Source: Nitrospira sp. CR1.2 (GTDB taxonomy: Bacteria > Nitrospirota > Nitrospiria > Nitrospirales > Nitrospiraceae). Taken from it: a stretch of 64,000 nucleotides of DNA. Location: NCBI GenBank assembly GCA_014055495.1, contig WIAG01000011.1, positions 1 to 64,000 on the forward strand, read 5' to 3'. A program made the position numbers and the translations under genes. The notes beneath the pieces were generated by a model. That model saw only the letters and a program-made list of their open reading frames with translations. It had not been told where the DNA came from and did no database searches. Below are positions 30,260 through 39,234 of the stretch, in pieces; the stretch's first letter is position 1; every line of letters begins with the position of its first letter.

Positions 30260-30624
30260 CCAGAGGTCCACGGAGAGATGCCTTCCGTCCCCGTACCCAC
30301 AGGCCGGACCAAATCTCTACCATCCGGCACAAGGACGAAACCATCGGAGACCGGAGCGGCGCCCTGCCCGGATTGTACTGTGTACGAGGTCGGGTCTTTC
30401 CGAGCGCCTCGATGAAGCTGGTTCACTGAGGGCTGCGTCAAGACAAGCGTTGATCACGGTCTCTGGACGGCGCGCCAATAGGCTCCCTACGCATCCTTCT
30501 CGAGTCTGTAGGCTGGTCTCTTTCCGACCCTGCTGCTCCCGTCCGGGAAGCCAATTACGAACGGGTGGCGACACAGGCGGACGGGCGTGACCGACCATGC
30601 TGCCAGGAACCCGGGCGACTCAGA
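30260..30624. other. 365-base region without a convincing gene
   Basis: Short overlapping reading frames occur on both strands but none has a ribosome-binding site or a recognisable motif. I compared both strands by eye with the conserved cores of tmRNA and RNase P RNA and saw no match. It lies between the convergent ends of the first pseudouridine synthase and the PilZ gene and may hold remnants or a structured RNA. Confidence 0.4.
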
Positions 30625-31104
30625 CTAAAGCGAAAGGCTGGAAATATCACGATCCAAATGCCGGCGCTGGAGGAGAAAGAAGGGAAAACCTCCGAAGGCG
30701 AGATGGCATCCAACCAGATAGCAGGGTTGTTGCGGTCCGACCGGAAGTTCCGTTGTCCATCTCACTTCAAACAGACTCGACCCCCGTTGCGCCCGCAGCG
30801 CGGGATTGTGGAGCGTCAACAATTGGCCGTCGTGAGGTTTTCGGTCCAGTAATAGGAGAATGCCGCCCGAGCTAATGTTCAGGGAATGTGCTTTCCCGGC
30901 GATGAGCGGCACTTCCTGCCGTTGCCCCAACCCATAGAGACAAGGGGTCTTCACTGAAAATCGCGCATCAATGCGCCGCTCGTGCTGGGCCACCGGTTCA
31001 ACAACCGCCTGCTGGTTGTCCACAGGATGCGACTGCGCAAGTGAGTTCGGATTCAGCGCCTCTTGTAGCGACCTGAGCACTCTGTGGATAAAATCAGAGG
31101 TCAT
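30625..31104 (-). CDS. PilZ-domain protein
   Basis: The 159-residue protein carries a probable c-di-GMP-binding PilZ domain: HERRIDARF supplies the RxxxR motif (about 43-51) and SLNISSGGILL the D/NxSxxG motif (about 73-83). A helical N-terminal 40 residues and a hydrophobic, aromatic C-terminus flank it. I chose the ATG at 31104 with GGAG upstream over a TTG at 31125. It stands alone on the minus strand between two rluD-like genes. A diguanylate cyclase at 40-41 kb shows c-di-GMP signalling in this genome. Confidence 0.85.
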   Translation of the reverse strand: MTSDFIHRVLRSLQEALNPNSLAQSHPVDNQQAVVEPVAQHERRIDARFSVKTPCLYGLGQRQEVPLIAGKAHSLNISSGGILLLLDRKPHDGQLLTLHNPALRAQRGSSLFEVRWTTELPVGPQQPCYLVGCHLAFGGFPFFLLQRRHLDRDISSLSL

Positions 31105-31365
31105 TGGGCTGCCCTGCTCCAACAATGGTGTGACGAGAACTCTCCCTCATAGAGAAAGCAATTCAAATGCCTATTGGAGGCGCTGCACGTGGATCGCTAA
31201 CAGCCTGATTTTGGTTCGACGAGAACATGAGTTGGTAATCTGCGGTGCTGGGTGTGCTGTCAAAACTTTCGCAAGAACGTCAGAAATGAGGACGTTCGCA
31301 AGGGCACACGGTTATGGATGTGCGCGCAGTGCGAGGCGTTCACTCTGTGGATGAAATGTGGATGA
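31016..31365. other. cluster of DnaA-box-like nonamers
   Basis: Four close matches to TTATCCACA lie within 350 bases: TTGTCCACA at 31016-31024, a perfect TTATCCACA on the minus strand at 31083-31091, and two TCATCCACA on the minus strand at 31346-31354 and 31357-31365. The first two are inside the PilZ coding sequence; the last two are intergenic, eleven bases apart. Confidence 0.45.
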
Positions 31366-31480
31366 CCTGTGCGTCAGATGTGCAGAACCGGTGGGTTGTT
31401 CGGCATCTTGTTTTTGACGAGCCCCTGTGTCAGCCTACGCAGGCATTCATGCAGGTCACACCGCAAGTAATCATAGCGTG
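31105..31480. other. intergenic region upstream of PilZ gene and second rluD-like gene
   Basis: This 376-base divergent region contains the two TCATCCACA nonamers but no reading frame I can support. Promoters for both flanking genes must lie here; none is close to consensus. Confidence 0.5.
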
Positions 31481-32455
31481 ATGAGCATAAGCACGACCCC
31501 GGTTGAAATTGTGGTGACCGGAGGCGAATCCTCAAAACGGATCGACGTCTTTCTTGCCAATCGTGATCCCACCTTTTCCCGGTCGGCGTTGCAGCGTTTG
31601 ATCGGAGAGGGACGTATACAGATCAATGGCCGCACTGTGCGGCCGAGTCAAAAGATCAAGCCGGGGGATCGCATCAGATTGGAGGTTCCTCGTCCGGAGC
31701 CGCTTGATCTCCGGCCAGAGGCCATTCCGTTTGAGATTCTACACGAGGATGCCGATGTGTTAGTGCTGAACAAGCCGGCGGGTCTGGTTGTGCATCCAGC
31801 GCCGGGAAATTGGTCGGGCACCCTCGTGAATGCGCTGCTGCACCACTTTGCGACATCGGGAGTGACGCCGTCGCACGTGGGAGGAAAGGAACGACCGGGC
31901 CTGGTCCACCGGCTGGACAAAGAAACCTCCGGCGTGATGGTCATCGCCAAGACGGACCAGTCGCACCGCGCATTGGCGGCCCAATTTAAGCTCCATACGA
32001 TCACTCGCGTGTATGAGGCGTTGGTGTGGGGGGTGCCGAAAAAGGGCCATGGGCTGATCGACCTTGCCATCGGCCGTGACACCAAGGAGCGGAAGAAGTT
32101 CTCAAGCCGGACGACGAAACCGAAAGCCTCAGCGACCGAGTATCGAGTTGAAGCACGGTATGGAAAGATGGCTGCGCATGTGAGGCTTGTTCCGAGGACA
32201 GGGCGTACGCATCAATTACGGGTGCATCTGAGCTCGATCGACCACCCCATCCTCGGTGACAAGACCTATGGTGGTGCCAAGGTGATGACTGTGGAGGGGA
32301 TTCCGGTACCACGCGTGATGCTTCATGCCCGCACGCTCGGTTTCACCCATCCGACCGGTGGTGAGTATCATCAGTTCGATGTGCCGTTTCCCGCCGATAT
32401 CGTGCAGGTACGTGATGGCCTCGAGGCCGCGACCGCGCGCGACGTGATGTCATAG
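31481..32455 (+). CDS. rluD: RluA/RluD-family pseudouridine synthase (second copy)
   Basis: The 324-residue protein has an S4 domain (about 15-75) and a pseudouridine synthase domain with VHRLDKETSGVMVIAKT carrying the catalytic Asp, and RTGRTHQLRVHL. It is slightly closer to RluD in overall arrangement than the upstream copy. I chose the ATG at 31481; an upstream in-frame start at 31427 adds 18 residues without family match. Confidence 0.92.
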   Translation: MSISTTPVEIVVTGGESSKRIDVFLANRDPTFSRSALQRLIGEGRIQINGRTVRPSQKIKPGDRIRLEVPRPEPLDLRPEAIPFEILHEDADVLVLNKPAGLVVHPAPGNWSGTLVNALLHHFATSGVTPSHVGGKERPGLVHRLDKETSGVMVIAKTDQSHRALAAQFKLHTITRVYEALVWGVPKKGHGLIDLAIGRDTKERKKFSSRTTKPKASATEYRVEARYGKMAAHVRLVPRTGRTHQLRVHLSSIDHPILGDKTYGGAKVMTVEGIPVPRVMLHARTLGFTHPTGGEYHQFDVPFPADIVQVRDGLEAATARDVMS

Positions 32456-32521
32456 AGCTGAGTGCCCCGCCCTGCGCGGGATGGTGAAGGACCCGTCGGT
32501 GACTGTCAGGAAAGGAGCGTC

Positions 32522-32944
32522 ATGGAAACCAGTGCCGTGCTTGACCGGATCGGTGAGCTGATTGCGCAGCTCAAAGGCTACGCCTCCAAGCTACCGACAG
32601 TCGTGCATCTCGCATCTGTGCCGACCGGTGTCAAACCCAAACCGGAAGCCGTGGAGGCATTTGAACAGGCGCTGCTGAGATTTCGAGAGCAAAGCGGGCG
32701 TTCTCCATACAGGGGGCTGCAAGATTATCTCATCGAATCACTGGAAGCCTTTGAGGTGGGCAATGTGTTGGGCGCGGTGCAGCCACTACTGGCGGTTCTC
32801 GACCATCTCGAACGGATGCAGCGGGACAAGGAAATCAAAGTGGTTCCGGCAGAAGAGAAACGGATGGGGGAGTACCGCAGCGCCTTGGTGAAAATCCTCC
32901 CCGGCAGTCAACCAGAACTTGAGGGGGCCGGGCGTGGCATGTAG
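32522..32944 (+). CDS. conserved hypothetical helical protein
   Basis: This 140-residue protein begins METSAVLDRIGELIAQLKGY after AAAGGAGCG. It is predicted largely helical, with no membrane segment or signal peptide and no motif I recognise. It follows the second rluD-like gene by 66 bases and may share its transcript. Confidence 0.75.
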   Translation: METSAVLDRIGELIAQLKGYASKLPTVVHLASVPTGVKPKPEAVEAFEQALLRFREQSGRSPYRGLQDYLIESLEAFEVGNVLGAVQPLLAVLDHLERMQRDKEIKVVPAEEKRMGEYRSALVKILPGSQPELEGAGRGM

Positions 32945-33019
32945 GGCGGCAGTCGTGAGGGCTCAGCGTCAAGTGATGAATTGAATCCACAACTCAGCAT
33001 CTAGCGCGTGGTCGGCGAA

Positions 33020-33199
33020 TCAGTGCCCCATCTTCGGGCCGGCTGCGTTCGCTCCGGCCGTGACCAGTTGAAACCGGACGCTCGAACCACAGTGCGGGCA
33101 CGTGGCACGGACGGTCTGCTCATCGATGACTTCGTAGTGATCTTGTTTGAGCCACATCAATTGAAAGCACTTCGGACAGCTTCGGACTTGCGTTCCCAT
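33020..33199 (-). CDS. small zinc-ribbon protein
   Basis: A 59-residue protein with two CxxC knuckles: CPKC (8-11) and CPHC (34-37), separated by 22 residues, a zinc-ribbon layout. The ATG at 33199 follows AAGGGGAAG at good spacing. It has no signal peptide. It could bind nucleic acid or a protein partner; nothing in the context decides this. Confidence 0.8.
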   Translation of the reverse strand: MGTQVRSCPKCFQLMWLKQDHYEVIDEQTVRATCPHCGSSVRFQLVTAGANAAGPKMGH

Positions 33200-33262
33200 G
33201 GTCTTCCCCTTACACTACGATGAATCAGCTCCCCCTGCGTGGAGCGATTAATGTAGTACAAG

Positions 33263-33703
33263 ATGCCTCCTGCTCTCAAGACCGGCCAACGACCCATCAC
33301 ATTTTCCGATCGCAACGATTTCGACGCGGCACAACTGATTCAATTGTACCGGCAAGCTCCTTGGACAAAGGATCGAGCCCTTGAGCAGGCGCGGGCGATG
33401 CTGGCCCACACGGATCTCGTGATTTCCGCCTGGGACGGATCCCGGCTGGTCGGCTTCGGGCGGGTGCTGACGGACTACGTGTTCCGCGCGTCCATCTGGG
33501 ATGTGATCGTCGACCGCGACTATCAAGGTCAGAAGATCGGTACCGAGATTGTGCGCCGCATTCTCGACCATCCCACGTTGCAGCACGTTGAGCTGTTCTG
33601 GCTGTGCACGCGACGGCCGGGATTCTACGAGCGGCTTGGTTTCAGCGCCAAAGAGCAGACCGGCATGGTCTGGTCTCGAAAGAATTCCGGCTCGCAGGCC
33701 TGA
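33263..33703 (+). CDS. GNAT-family N-acetyltransferase
   Basis: The 146-residue protein has the acetyl-CoA-binding core: VDRDYQGQKIGTEIVRRIL (about 84-102) is motif A with Q/RxxGxG/A, and RRPGFYERLGF is motif B. It resembles the YjdJ/YhbS type of small acetyltransferase. The substrate is unknown. It is preceded by the divergent zinc-ribbon gene. Confidence 0.9.
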   Translation: MPPALKTGQRPITFSDRNDFDAAQLIQLYRQAPWTKDRALEQARAMLAHTDLVISAWDGSRLVGFGRVLTDYVFRASIWDVIVDRDYQGQKIGTEIVRRILDHPTLQHVELFWLCTRRPGFYERLGFSAKEQTGMVWSRKNSGSQA

Positions 33704-33790
33704 GTCGTCCCTCCCCTGGTCAGTGTGCCGCCTACATTCGGCTTGTGCGATGAGCGTGAGCCTGAGGGGATGTTTCCGGCCAAAATGGGG

Positions 33791-34612
33791 CTATTCAGGA
33801 TGCACACGATGGAGCCGTTTCGGGGAGCAGCAGACTGCGAGGAAAAAGATCGCGGTGGCAAGCAAGACGATGGACGGCCCAGAGGGTAAGTCGAACATGT
33901 ACGACAGCAGGACGCCGGTGACGGCACAGAACACGCCAATGAGCATGGAATAGAGCGTCATTTGACTGAGGCTGTGGGTAAGCTGGTAGGCGGTCGAAGC
34001 CGGTATCAGGATCATGGCAAATACCAGAATGGCGCCGACGGTTTTGAGGGCAATCACCACAGTCAGCGCCACCAGCGTCAGCAACAAGTAGAAAATCTGC
34101 CGGGCCGGCACGCCGGAGGCTGCGGCCATTTCCTGATCGAACGCGATGAAATACAGTTCCTTCGACAGCAGGAGGATCGTGCCCAAGACCCCGACGCTAA
34201 GCCCGCCGATCGTCAGCAGTTCCTCCTTCGTGACCGACAGCACACTGCCGAACAGGTACCCGTAGACCTCCGGGTTATACGTCTTCATCAGGCCGAGAAA
34301 CAGAATCGCCAACGCCATGGTGGCGGTGTAAAGGATGCCGATCGAGACATCCAGTTTCATGCGGCCCTTTTCCTCCACCCAGCCGGTGATCCAGACCGTC
34401 GCCAACCCGAAGACGATGGCGAGGCTCAGGGGCGGAAGTCCGAGCAAATAGGCAAGCGTCACACCGGCAAACGCGGCATGGGCTGTCCCGGCGCCGGCAA
34501 AGGCCAGTCCGCGCAGCACCACGAACACGCCGATGACGGAACATACCGATCCGACCAAGGCGGCGGCCAACAGGGAACGTTGCATGAAATCGTAGGCGAG
34601 CAATTCGAGCAT
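33791..34612 (-). CDS. znuB: zinc/manganese ABC transporter permease (ABC-3 family)
   Basis: The 273-residue membrane protein has about eight hydrophobic segments and belongs to the ZnuB/MntB ABC-3 family (VFVVLRGLAFAGAGTAHAAF near residue 30 is typical). It forms the channel for the ATPase and binding protein encoded upstream on the same strand. Metal choice between Zn and Mn cannot be fixed from this subunit; the His-rich loop of the binding protein favours zinc. Confidence 0.9.
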   Translation of the reverse strand: MLELLAYDFMQRSLLAAALVGSVCSVIGVFVVLRGLAFAGAGTAHAAFAGVTLAYLLGLPPLSLAIVFGLATVWITGWVEEKGRMKLDVSIGILYTATMALAILFLGLMKTYNPEVYGYLFGSVLSVTKEELLTIGGLSVGVLGTILLLSKELYFIAFDQEMAAASGVPARQIFYLLLTLVALTVVIALKTVGAILVFAMILIPASTAYQLTHSLSQMTLYSMLIGVFCAVTGVLLSYMFDLPSGPSIVLLATAIFFLAVCCSPKRLHRVHPE

Positions 34613-34716
34613 GGTGTTAGTCGATCATGGGCACGTGTCGGATCAGGGAAAACGGTGTGGCCGATGCTTCGGAAGCCTGAGCGAGAGGGTGCCGGCCGCA
34701 TTCCTCACGAGTGTTT

Positions 34717-35496
34717 TTAATGGTGGTGGTAATCCTCCACGATCACAAAGTCCTTGTCGGTGATGACCAGTTCCTTCCCATACACCTGGCTCAAGATGTC
34801 CGGCTGCAGCACCTCGTGCGGCGGGCCGGCCGCGAACAGTTTGGTCTTGAGCAGCACCAACCGGTCGACCCGTGAACGAATCATGTTGATGTCGTGCGTG
34901 ATCATGAGAATGGTCAGTTTCAAGGCCCGGTGCAGCTGCTGGATGAGTTCTACCACGCTATGTTGTGCCGTGAGGTCTAGGCCGGTGGTGGGCTCGTCCA
35001 GTAGGAGAATGCGCGGCTGTTGCGCCAGCGCCCGCGCGATGAAGACGCGTTGCTGTTGGCCGCCGGACAGCGCCCCTAGGGCCGAGTCCCGGTGGTGATC
35101 CATGCCGACTTGCATGAGCGCTTGCCGGGCGATGTCACGATCCTTTCCCGAAGGACGTCGAAACAGGCCGAGTGCTCCGTAGCGACCCATCATGACGGCT
35201 TCCAGAACGGTGACCGGAAAGTTGCGATCGAGCATGCCTTTTTGCGGAAGATATCCGATGAGGGCCCGGTGGTGGCAGCGGAGTTCTTCGCAGGCACAGT
35301 CGAGGACCCGGAGGGTGCCGCTGAGTGGGGCCATCAGGCCGAGCACGGCGCGGCAGAGCGTGGTTTTGCCTGAGCCGTTCGGGCCGATCACGCCGACAAA
35401 TTCCGACTCGGGAATGGAAAGAGAAATATCCTCCAGCGCGATGGTGCCGGGAAATCCGAAGGTGGCATGGTCGAAGCGAATAATGGGATGGGTCAT
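34717..35496 (-). CDS. znuC: zinc/manganese ABC transporter ATP-binding protein
   Basis: The 259-residue ATPase has Walker A GPNGSGKTT (about 38-46), signature LSGGQQQRV and Walker B ILLLDEPTTGLD. Its C-terminus ends in DYHHH, which may bind metal. It lies between the genes for the binding protein and the permease, 104 bases before the latter. Confidence 0.93.
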   Translation of the reverse strand: MTHPIIRFDHATFGFPGTIALEDISLSIPESEFVGVIGPNGSGKTTLCRAVLGLMAPLSGTLRVLDCACEELRCHHRALIGYLPQKGMLDRNFPVTVLEAVMMGRYGALGLFRRPSGKDRDIARQALMQVGMDHHRDSALGALSGGQQQRVFIARALAQQPRILLLDEPTTGLDLTAQHSVVELIQQLHRALKLTILMITHDINMIRSRVDRLVLLKTKLFAAGPPHEVLQPDILSQVYGKELVITDKDFVIVEDYHHH

Positions 35497-35555
35497 GCGC
35501 GGCGTGTTCGATGAACCTGCTGGGTTGTCGGTCGATGTCCGGTTGGGAGCGGCGG

Positions 35556-36482
35556 TTACGTCTGTTCCAGGGCTCGGGCCAATTGGAGCACATTATAGCG
35601 AAGCATGTCGAGGTAGGTCTCGGTGCCTGGCAGGCCTCCGGGGAGCGTGGTGAGCACGGCGATATGCGCCCCGGTTTCCCGTGCCAGGAGCTGTGGCACT
35701 TTTTGATTCAGCTGCACCTCTGAGATGATGACTCGAACGTGGTCGCGTTTGATGGTCTCGATCAGCCAATGGAGGTGCCGCGCAGACGGTTCCCCTCCGG
35801 GTTGCGTAAGGATGGTACCCGCGATGTGCAGGTCGTAGCGTTGGGCGAAATAGGGCCAAGCGGGGTGATGGACCACCACCGCGCGATTCGGCAACTGTTT
35901 CAAGCGGCCCAAGGTTTCTTCCTGGACACGGGCGAGTGTCTGGAGATAGGTGGCGGTATTGGTCCGGTAGTCCGTCGCGTGAACCGGGTCTGCCGCGGCC
36001 ATGGCGTTGGCAATGTGCTGCACCATCCTGGCGGCCGAAGCGGGATCGAGCCAGACGTGTGGATTGCCTGCTTGATGCTCGTGCCCATGCGCATCTCCGG
36101 TTGATTCCGGTTGATCGTGAATCAGCGGAATATCCTTGGACGTCGTGATGACTTGCAGCGAAGCATTGCCTGCATTTTTGACGAGCGACGTCACCCAGAC
36201 CTCAAGCCCCGCCCCGACCTCGAACAACAGCGCCGCCTTTCGGACCGCGACCAGGTCGCTGGGTTTGGGGGAATAGGTGTGTTCACTCTCGTAGCCCGTC
36301 ATGAGGGAGACGACGCGCACATGCGCGCCTCCGACCTGTTGCACCCAGTCTTTCAAGACAGGAAGCGTGACGACGACGTTGAGTGGCTCGGCTGTGGCGG
36401 CCGCCCCAACGGGAGCGGACGCGCTCCAGTCGAATGGTACGGCAAGTGCGATGAGCAGCACACAGAGGATCAGACGACACAT
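35556..36482 (-). CDS. znuA: zinc ABC transporter periplasmic binding protein
   Basis: The 308-residue protein has a signal peptide (CRLILCVLLIALAVPF h-region) and the cluster A-I metal-binding fold. A His-rich acidic loop (HDQPESTGDAHGHEHQAG) precedes NPHVWLDP, the arrangement of ZnuA. Further metal ligands are in VHHPAWPYFA. I chose the ATG at 36482, which puts the signal peptide at the N-terminus. It heads the znuA-znuC-znuB operon, divergent from anmK; I saw no clear Zur box. Confidence 0.91.
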   Translation of the reverse strand: MCRLILCVLLIALAVPFDWSASAPVGAAATAEPLNVVVTLPVLKDWVQQVGGAHVRVVSLMTGYESEHTYSPKPSDLVAVRKAALLFEVGAGLEVWVTSLVKNAGNASLQVITTSKDIPLIHDQPESTGDAHGHEHQAGNPHVWLDPASAARMVQHIANAMAAADPVHATDYRTNTATYLQTLARVQEETLGRLKQLPNRAVVVHHPAWPYFAQRYDLHIAGTILTQPGGEPSARHLHWLIETIKRDHVRVIISEVQLNQKVPQLLARETGAHIAVLTTLPGGLPGTETYLDMLRYNVLQLARALEQT

Positions 36483-36545
36483 CCGGCGGACGGTAGCACC
36501 CGATATCCGCAAAGTCAACGCGAAGCCCCATGCTGGTTGCGCCGC

Positions 36546-36574
36546 TTGACCCGTTGCCTGCTTTCGATTAGCGT
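36546..36574 (+). promoter_or_regulatory. possible promoter for anmK
   Basis: TTGACC (36546-36551), a 17-base spacer and TAGCGT (36569-36574) lie 55 bases before anmK. The -10 match is weak. Confidence 0.35.
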
Positions 36575-36628
36575 AGCGCACCGAAGCCGGAAGAGAAACG
36601 TGGATGTGGTGAGCGGGAGGAGCGCAAC

Positions 36629-37813
36629 ATGAAGGTGGTCGGGCTCATGTCCGGGACATCCGCCGATGGAGTCGATGCAGCATTGGTGAACATCGTCCGG
36701 CGGGGCGGCAGTTCGCGGATCACCCTGCTTGCTTTCGCATCGGTACCCTATCCGAGGGCTCTGCAGCAACGCCTGGTGGAACTCTCGCTTCACGGACAGG
36801 TGGCGGAGATCTGCCATATGAATGCCTATCTAGGAGAGCTGTTCGCAAGGGCGGCGCTCCGTGTTATTCGTAACGCGAAGTGTCGGCCGGCCGATATCGA
36901 TCTGATTGGATCGCACGGACAAACGATTCACCACTTGCCCAAGGGCATTCGTGAGCCTGGCGTGGGGGTGGTCCGATCGACGCTGCAGATCGGTGAGCCG
37001 GCTGTCATCGCCGAACGAACAGGCATCACCACGGTGGCGAATTTCAGGCCGCGTGATATGGCGGCGGGTGGAGAAGGGGCTCCGTTGGTTCCCTATGCCC
37101 ACGCGATCGCGTTCCGCCATCCTCGGCGGAGTCGCGTGGTGGTGAATATCGGTGGGATCAGCAATGTCACGTATCTTCCTGCAGGGGGAGCCGTCGACGA
37201 GCTGCGCGCGTTCGACACGGGTCCAGGCAACATGGTGCTGGATGCGATCGTGCAGGTGGCGACCCAGCGGGCACGGTCGTATGATGCCGGGGGACGAATG
37301 GCGCGGCAGGGATCGGTTAATCAGGCGTTGCTGGCGGAACTCATGGCCCATCCCTTCCTCATGCGGCGTCCGCCAAAGTCAACCGGGAGGGAAGAATTCG
37401 GTGCCCCGTTCGTTCAGGCGTTGATGGCCAGGCAGCGAAAAGCCCGGTTGTCCCTCGAGGACCTGTTGGCGACCTGCGCGGTCTGGACGGCTGAGGCCAT
37501 CGGCTCTTGCCGGCGATGGGTCTCCGGTGAGATCGATGAAGTGATCGTCGGTGGAGGCGGCGTGTACAACCGCGCCATCATGGACGCGCTTCGCACGGTA
37601 TTTGCGCCGGCGCCGGTGTTGACGTTTGACGACTGCGGATCGAGCAGCAAAGCGTTTGAAGCGACGGCGTTTGCGCTGCTCGCTCACGATATGTTGCATG
37701 GGCACTGCACGAATGTTCCAGGGGTGACGGGGGCAGATCATCCCGTGGTGCTTGGCTCGGTGGTGCCCGGGGGCGTGGGTATGCCGGTCATGCAGGCACG
37801 GGGTCCTCGCTGA
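36629..37813 (+). CDS. anmK: anhydro-N-acetylmuramic acid kinase
   Basis: It phosphorylates 1,6-anhydro-MurNAc during peptidoglycan recycling. The 394-residue protein begins MKVVGLMSGTSADGVDAALV, the AnmK signature, and contains NIGGISNVTYLP and FDTGPGNMVLDAI. GGAGGA lies before the ATG. A lytic transglycosylase at 41.6 kb could supply its substrate. Confidence 0.96.
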   Translation: MKVVGLMSGTSADGVDAALVNIVRRGGSSRITLLAFASVPYPRALQQRLVELSLHGQVAEICHMNAYLGELFARAALRVIRNAKCRPADIDLIGSHGQTIHHLPKGIREPGVGVVRSTLQIGEPAVIAERTGITTVANFRPRDMAAGGEGAPLVPYAHAIAFRHPRRSRVVVNIGGISNVTYLPAGGAVDELRAFDTGPGNMVLDAIVQVATQRARSYDAGGRMARQGSVNQALLAELMAHPFLMRRPPKSTGREEFGAPFVQALMARQRKARLSLEDLLATCAVWTAEAIGSCRRWVSGEIDEVIVGGGGVYNRAIMDALRTVFAPAPVLTFDDCGSSSKAFEATAFALLAHDMLHGHCTNVPGVTGADHPVVLGSVVPGGVGMPVMQARGPR

Positions 37814-37828
37814 CCGACATAGGCTTGT

Positions 37829-38347
37829 ATGGAACTACTGTATCCAATATTAGGGGTCGGCGTGCTGGCTTTTCTGGGAAGTCTGGCTTGGGAGACCTTC
37901 GGTCGCCGACGTGCATCCAATGCGCCGGCGGGTACCCCTCCATCGGGAATGACCTTTGCTGCCAAACCGTTGCTGACAGACCAGGAGGTGCAGCTCTATA
38001 ACCTGCTGCGGCTGGCGGTGGAAGATCGGTACCTCTTGTTCACGCAGATCCCGCTCTGGAGCATCCTGGATCTTCGAGCCCCTTCCGGCACACCGCCGGC
38101 CATGACGCTTCGTGAACTGGCGCTCAAACGCGCAACGTTCGTGCTGGTGCATCCAGGAAGCCGGTTGGTGGAGAAGGTGGTGCAGGTGGATCCGCCGGCC
38201 CCGCAGGATGCGCCGGATGTCGCGGACGAGGCGTTGTTTGACGGGGCGCTTCGCGCAGCCGGGGTCCAACTCGTGCGACTAAGCCCACTGCATACCTATA
38301 CCGTTCCGGGGCTCATGACTGTGTTGGATCTGGCCGATCCGGACTGA
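37829..38347 (+). CDS. DUF2726-domain membrane-anchored protein
   Basis: The 172-residue protein has one N-terminal membrane segment (about 3-22) and a soluble domain beginning KPLLTDQEVQLYNLLRLAVE, which matches the DUF2726 pattern. That domain is related to restriction-endonuclease-like folds; activity is not established here. It follows anmK by 15 bases and is probably co-transcribed. Confidence 0.75.
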   Translation: MELLYPILGVGVLAFLGSLAWETFGRRRASNAPAGTPPSGMTFAAKPLLTDQEVQLYNLLRLAVEDRYLLFTQIPLWSILDLRAPSGTPPAMTLRELALKRATFVLVHPGSRLVEKVVQVDPPAPQDAPDVADEALFDGALRAAGVQLVRLSPLHTYTVPGLMTVLDLADPD

Positions 38348-38400
38348 GGCTGCGTGATCCCCTTCGCGGTGAGGCGGTGAGACGTGCCAGGCCGGCCCCG

Positions 38401-38916
38401 TTAATTCAGCTCGGCCGCTACTGGGTCACCCTTTGCGGCTTCCGCTTCCAGCGCCTTACGGGCGACTTCAGCTTCGGGGCTGTCGGGATATTGGCCGGTG
38501 ACCCGCTCATACATCATCTGCGCTTTGTCGCGATCGCCCTGTTTCGTATAAATCTGCCCGATCTTGAGGGTTGAGGCGGCGAGTTTCTGGCTCATCGGGT
38601 AGTCGGAGATCAGTTTGAAGAAGGAGGTGAGTGCATCGTTGTGCCGCCCCATGCGGTACTGACATTCACCCATCCAGTATTGTGCGTTGGCCGAGAGTGA
38701 CGACTGCCCATGGAGTTCAAGGAAGAAGCGAAAGCCAGCGAGCGCGGCGGCATAGTCTTTGTGCCGAAACTCCTCCATGACACGATCGTAGAGGCGGTGG
38801 GCGGCATCTGGAGGCTGGGGTGTTGCCGCGTACAGAGCGGGCGTGGTGTGGAGTGTGCTGAACAGAAGTAGTGCGGCGGCGACGCCTCGGACTGAATCAG
38901 CGGTGAATCGAGCCAT
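38401..38916 (-). CDS. tetratricopeptide periplasmic protein, CpoB/YbgF-like
   Basis: The 171-residue exported protein has a signal peptide (GVAAALLLFSTLHTTPALYA) and three TPR-like repeats (about 40-155), e.g. AQYWMGECQYRMGRHNDAL. This is the C-terminal part of the CpoB/YbgF architecture, without its coiled-coil region, and lacks a lipobox, so it is not YfiO/BamD. I chose the ATG at 38916 with AGAGGGAA upstream. No tol-pal genes adjoin it. Confidence 0.8.
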   Translation of the reverse strand: MARFTADSVRGVAAALLLFSTLHTTPALYAATPQPPDAAHRLYDRVMEEFRHKDYAAALAGFRFFLELHGQSSLSANAQYWMGECQYRMGRHNDALTSFFKLISDYPMSQKLAASTLKIGQIYTKQGDRDKAQMMYERVTGQYPDSPEAEVARKALEAEAAKGDPVAAELN

Positions 38917-39234
38917 GGTGATCAGGTTCCCTCTTGTTTCAGTGGTGAATGGGGGTAGCTCCGTCTGCGCGTTCTGCCTTCCCACTATGAAAGAACCGCA
39001 CCAGTGCGAGGACCGACAGAAATCTACTGTGAAATTGGATGGTTCCGGCCGTGATGGTATCGGACGCATCCGGTTGGAGCCGAACGTCCTGTGCGGAAAG
39101 CAGACAGGAGTGTACGGAAACCGTCTGGGGCGAAGACGGCACGAGCTCGGCTTGACAGATGCCGGATGGTCAGTTGTTATCGGTTAGCATGTTCTCGGTC
39201 CGCTGAGGCACGACTTCGTGCAAACCGGACGAGC
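38917..39234. other. divergent intergenic region with one good promoter
   Basis: This 318-base gap between the TPR gene (minus) and the beta-helix gene (plus) holds the promoter at 39152. Otherwise I see no supported reading frame. Confidence 0.6.
39152..39180 (+). promoter_or_regulatory. sigma-70 promoter for beta-helix gene
   Basis: TTGACA (39152-39157), a 17-base spacer and TGTTAT (39175-39180) lie 54 bases before the ATG at 39235. Confidence 0.7.

Noticed and set aside
30260-30624. tmRNA or RNase P RNA gene
   Set aside because: The conserved 5' and core motifs of these RNAs were not found on either strand.
38401-38916. BamD/YfiO lipoprotein
   Set aside because: It has TPR repeats and a signal peptide but no lipobox Cys and is shorter; CpoB-like is a better fit.
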